Below are positions 7,571 through 9,883 of a stretch of 9,883 bases of DNA, one piece after another. Position numbers and translations under genes: made by a program. The DNA comes from Acidobacteriota bacterium (GTDB taxonomy: Bacteria; Acidobacteriota; Blastocatellia; Pyrinomonadales; Pyrinomonadaceae): contig QHXE01000273.1 in NCBI GenBank assembly GCA_003222835.1, forward strand, positions 1 through 9,883, in the 5' to 3' direction. The notes beneath the pieces are model-generated. The model saw only the letters and a program-made list of their open reading frames with translations, was not told where the DNA came from and made no database searches. The number at the start of each line of letters is the position of its first letter. The first letter of the stretch is position 1.

Positions 7571-8881
7571 ATGTCTCAATTGCAGCAGTTTCCCACTTTG
7601 CCCAATCAGCCGTTCCGGCTCGATGTCCCTCTACACGAACTCCTGCAGCAACCTTCGCACGACCCGTCGCCGCACCGGCCGGAGTTGAGGAAAGCCGAGA
7701 CCTTGCCTGCGCCCGTGTTTCCCCAATATCCGGAATTGTTTCACGATCTCGATGAGCAGGATATTGCCGCGCACGAAAGGGTTGTTCGCACGGGCAAGCG
7801 CCAATGGCCTGCTTCCAAGATCCTGAAGACCATGAAAGGCTGGATGTTTCCTTACTTCAAGTCCCGAGTGCTTCCAGGGGACTTTCAGCCGATCATCGCT
7901 TACTTGTTCACGGAGTGGAAATGCAACCTCGATTGTCACTACTGCTGGTCTTATGACAATCGCGTCAAAGGTATGACCGAAGACACGGCGCGTCGCGCAA
8001 TCGACTGGCTGCACACGACGCCTTGCCGTGTGCTTGCGGCTACGGGCGGAGAGCCGCTGTTGCGTCCAGATTTCGTCCACAAGGTCGTGTACTACGCAGC
8101 AAAGAAAGATTTCTGGGTTTACCTTGCCACGAACGCGCGACTTCTGCGCCCGGAAGTAACGGACCGCTTGGCCGACGCGGGGATTGCGACCATCAATTTC
8201 GCCGTCGACACCATCAAAGAAAAGCCAGGCTTGCCCAAAGCATTGGAGCACGTCCGCTCTTATTTCGACTATCTCATCAAACGCCAATACCGCTACGGCT
8301 ATACCATGTTTTTCAACACCAACATCTGCCGCACAAACATCGAAGACGTGAAAGAGCTGGCCAAAATCGCGCACGACAACGGCATCTCCATCACCTTCCA
8401 CATCAACGAGGCGCCGATGATGGAGCAGGATCACTTCAAGCATTTGCACGAAAACGACACCTACATTCGCCCGCAGGATTTCCCGGTCGTCGACGATCTC
8501 CTGGACTGGCTCATCGACAAACAGCGCCAGGGTTGGAAGATGGTCGATTCCATCCCGCGTCTGCAGAACATGAAAGGCTTCATGCGCGGTGTCGGCGAAC
8601 ACTGGGGCTGCCGCGCCGGCCAGAACTGGTTGATCATCCGCACCGATGGAACTCTTGCCCCGTGCTTCCCCATGTACAACGCCAAGTACGACTGGGGCAC
8701 CGTCGGCAATCAGAAGTTCGATGTCCGACAACTTTCGGAAATGAAAAACGGCTGCGAGCCGAATTGCTTTTCGACACTGGGTTATAACGTCGCCTATTGC
8801 TACAGCGCGGCTCGCGTCATGAAGTGGCTCTGGAAACAGGCGATGCACGGCTTCCAGGGCGTGACCGGCAGTTTCGAATAA
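7571..8881 (+). CDS. Radical SAM protein with SPASM-like C-terminal cysteines
   Basis: 436 residues from ATG 7571, with AGAGG just upstream (7562-7566). The [4Fe-4S]/SAM motif CNLDCHYC has C118, C122 and C125, and GGEP at 159-162 binds SAM. These enzymes make a 5'-deoxyadenosyl radical that abstracts hydrogen from the substrate. The second half has CRAGQNWLIIRTDGTLAPC (C347, C365), then C395, C399 and C410. This resembles a SPASM/twitch region that binds an auxiliary cluster. About 100 residues of unusual N-terminus come first, proline-rich then FPYFKSRVLPGDFQP. The middle holds many conserved-looking aromatic and acidic blocks (NICRTNIEDV, HINEAPMMEQDHFKHL). No signal or membrane segment is seen. 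It is 58 bases upstream of a fatty acid hydroxylase, presumably its operon partner. Substrate unknown. Relatedness to lipid-modifying radical SAM enzymes (HpnH, or tail-to-tail coupling enzymes) is not shown. Confidence 0.87.
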   Translation: MSQLQQFPTLPNQPFRLDVPLHELLQQPSHDPSPHRPELRKAETLPAPVFPQYPELFHDLDEQDIAAHERVVRTGKRQWPASKILKTMKGWMFPYFKSRVLPGDFQPIIAYLFTEWKCNLDCHYCWSYDNRVKGMTEDTARRAIDWLHTTPCRVLAATGGEPLLRPDFVHKVVYYAAKKDFWVYLATNARLLRPEVTDRLADAGIATINFAVDTIKEKPGLPKALEHVRSYFDYLIKRQYRYGYTMFFNTNICRTNIEDVKELAKIAHDNGISITFHINEAPMMEQDHFKHLHENDTYIRPQDFPVVDDLLDWLIDKQRQGWKMVDSIPRLQNMKGFMRGVGEHWGCRAGQNWLIIRTDGTLAPCFPMYNAKYDWGTVGNQKFDVRQLSEMKNGCEPNCFSTLGYNVAYCYSAARVMKWLWKQAMHGFQGVTGSFE

Positions 8882-8927
8882 GCCGGAACCCAACACCCGA
8901 AGTACCGCAAGGAGGGGATTCGCCCCC

Positions 8928-8936
8928 AGGAGGTGA
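8928..8936 (+). promoter_or_regulatory. Strong ribosome binding site deciding a GTG start
   Basis: AGGAGGTGA is a nine-base perfect complement to the usual 16S anti-Shine-Dalgarno end (TCACCTCCT), three bases before GTG 8940 and the best ribosome site in the window. Just before it, GGGG (8914-8917) and CCCC (8923-8926) can form a small stem, which might modulate access. Confidence 0.75.
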
Positions 8937-8939
8937 TTT

Positions 8940-9689
8940 GTGTCCACAGGATTGCCGCCAGCCTTAACAGCTTATCGCCCGAACAAAGGCTCGTTCACGG
9001 TCTACAAACGCGAACAATCCCGCATCGCCCGGCGGCGACTCTATCCGCTGACGGCTTTCTACACAACGTACTCACTGATCGTGACGCTACTCGGCTTGCG
9101 CAGCGGGCACCCGTGGACTGGGATGGCTTTTTATCTGGCGGGAATCCCAGTGTGGAGCCTAGTGGAATACCTCTTTCATCGTTACGTCCTTCACGGCCGC
9201 TTTCCTCCAGGCCAAGGCCTGATTGGCCGCTTTCTCCATGAGCGGCTCGACCCTCTTCATTGGGAACACCATGAGAGACCTTTTGACGGCTGGCACATCA
9301 GCGGCGAGTTGAAGGATATCTTGCCGCTCTTTGCGGTGGCCGCGCCCTTGAGTTTCCTGTTCCCCGTATATACCCTGCCCGCCCTGCTTGCGGGACTCGT
9401 CCAAAGCTATGTGGGTGAAGAGTGGCTCCATTATTTCCTGCACTTCGGAAAGTTTCGTAATCGCTACTTCCGCTATCTCAAGCAGTACCATCTGTATCAT
9501 CACAGCCCCCGCGGAATGGAAATGGGCTACGGGATCACCAGCGGGGTTTGGGACTTTGTATTCCATACGAGGTATCCAAAGCCAGTTCGCAAATCACTCT
9601 TCGAAAGCGGCCGTAACAGTATTCGCGTCAGGAAAATGACGCGGTCCGAGGCTTCGAGACTTTTCCGTGAGAGATTCAAGAAACGCTGA
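8940..9689 (+). CDS. Fatty acid hydroxylase / sterol desaturase family membrane protein
   Basis: 249 residues. The histidine clusters that hold the di-iron centre of this superfamily are all present: HRYVLH (80-85), HWEHH (107-111), HYFLH (164-168) and HLYHH (184-188). Predicted membrane segments lie at about 36-52, 61-79 and 126-157, so the catalytic histidines face the cytoplasm at the inner membrane. The family adds hydroxyl groups or double bonds to fatty acyl chains, sterols, carotenoids or ceramides using oxygen; the substrate here is unknown. The GTG at 8940 is chosen because of the near-ideal ribosome site at 8928-8936; no competing start is as good. The C-terminus is very basic (RKMTRSEASRLFRERFKKR). 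The radical SAM gene ends 58 bases before, so the two are probably translated from one message. Confidence 0.92.
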   Translation: MSTGLPPALTAYRPNKGSFTVYKREQSRIARRRLYPLTAFYTTYSLIVTLLGLRSGHPWTGMAFYLAGIPVWSLVEYLFHRYVLHGRFPPGQGLIGRFLHERLDPLHWEHHERPFDGWHISGELKDILPLFAVAAPLSFLFPVYTLPALLAGLVQSYVGEEWLHYFLHFGKFRNRYFRYLKQYHLYHHSPRGMEMGYGITSGVWDFVFHTRYPKPVRKSLFESGRNSIRVRKMTRSEASRLFRERFKKR

Positions 9690-9771
9690 CTCGCAGCTTC
9701 GGCTTCGTTGCTCATGCGTCGAGAGTCCTGCTGTAACGCTCGATATTTGCACCGTCGGGAGGGTGAGAGAA
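9690..9771. other. Spacer after the hydroxylase gene
   Basis: 82 bases. A weak hairpin GCAGC/GTTGC around TTCGGCTTC lies a few bases past the hydroxylase stop, with no T-run. GGGAGGGTGAG just before 9772 could serve as a ribosome site. Confidence 0.3.
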
Positions 9772-9883
9772 GTGCTGTGCCTAGAAACCCAGACCCAAGT
9801 GGATGCGTCGGCTCGCCTGGGAGAGGTTGCGCTGAACGACAGGGAGTCCGAAGCGGCGATGAACCAGGCGATAGTGAGTGACG
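9772..9883 (+). CDS. Possible start of an unrecognised gene (3' end outside window)
   Basis: From GTG 9772 the frame stays open for 37 codons to the window edge (begins VLCLETQTQVDASARLGEVA, continues ALNDRESEAAMNQAIVSD). GGGAGGGTGAG just upstream could be its ribosome site. The composition is protein-like, but it matches nothing I recognise. Two minus-strand frames are also open across this stretch, so coding on either strand, or a non-coding element, cannot be excluded. Confidence 0.22.
   Translation, partial: MLCLETQTQVDASARLGEVALNDRESEAAMNQAIVSD

Noticed and set aside
8023..8787. A 254-codon plus-strand frame inside the radical SAM gene
   Set aside because: Arg/His/Pro-rich shifted reading of the real gene, without motifs.
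7631..8947. A 438-codon open frame on the minus strand opposite the radical SAM gene
   Set aside because: It is the antisense image of a strongly codon-biased gene; its text has no family features, while the plus-strand frame has clear catalytic motifs.
9690..9715. Terminator after the hydroxylase gene
   Set aside because: Only a weak five-pair stem with a G-T wobble and no T-run.

Overview
The window looks like chromosomal DNA from a moderately GC-rich Gram-negative bacterium, most likely an Acidobacteriota (Terriglobia-type) genome. This rests on recognition of family styles rather than any search. The main clue is a TonB-dependent receptor with an N-terminal carboxypeptidase-regulatory-like domain. 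Others are the LolA-like periplasmic protein beside it, the Si-specific transhydrogenase, and the radical SAM protein / fatty acid hydroxylase pair. No rRNA, tRNA, CRISPR array or intact mobile element was found.

Layout. (1) Positions 1-471, minus strand: a 39-residue basic/aromatic small ORF followed after 15 bases by an RsbW-like anti-sigma/ATP-binding protein that runs off the left edge. (2) Positions about 560-1282: a decayed stretch. It holds a pyrimidine/purine-biased degenerate short repeat, a fragment of a GAF domain, and an orphan C-terminal swivelling (phosphohistidine) domain of a PEP-synthase-like enzyme. A one-base shift just before the end of the orphan domain destroys the family's usual ending. 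(3) Positions 1289-6202, minus strand: a probable operon running TonB-dependent receptor -> LolA-like periplasmic protein -> sthA-type pyridine nucleotide transhydrogenase, with gaps of 56 and 43 bases. (4) Positions 6203-6522: a gene-free leader with two imperfect palindromes. (5) Positions 6523-7302, minus strand: a short-chain dehydrogenase. (6) Positions 7303-7570: the divergent intergenic region. (7) Positions 7571-9689, plus strand: a radical SAM protein with a SPASM-like C-terminus, then a membrane-bound fatty-acid-hydroxylase/sterol-desaturase-family protein with a strong Shine-Dalgarno. (8) Positions 9690-9883: unassigned end, with one weak candidate reading frame.

How the parts may work together. 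The receptor and LolA-like protein suggest an outer-membrane/periplasmic uptake or envelope unit, with the transhydrogenase balancing NADH/NADPH in the cytosol; the link between them is positional only. The radical SAM and di-iron hydroxylase genes form the most intriguing unit. Both belong to families that modify unactivated C-H bonds, so their pairing suggests a two-step modification of a lipid or other hydrophobic substrate. That is inference and no known pathway is asserted.
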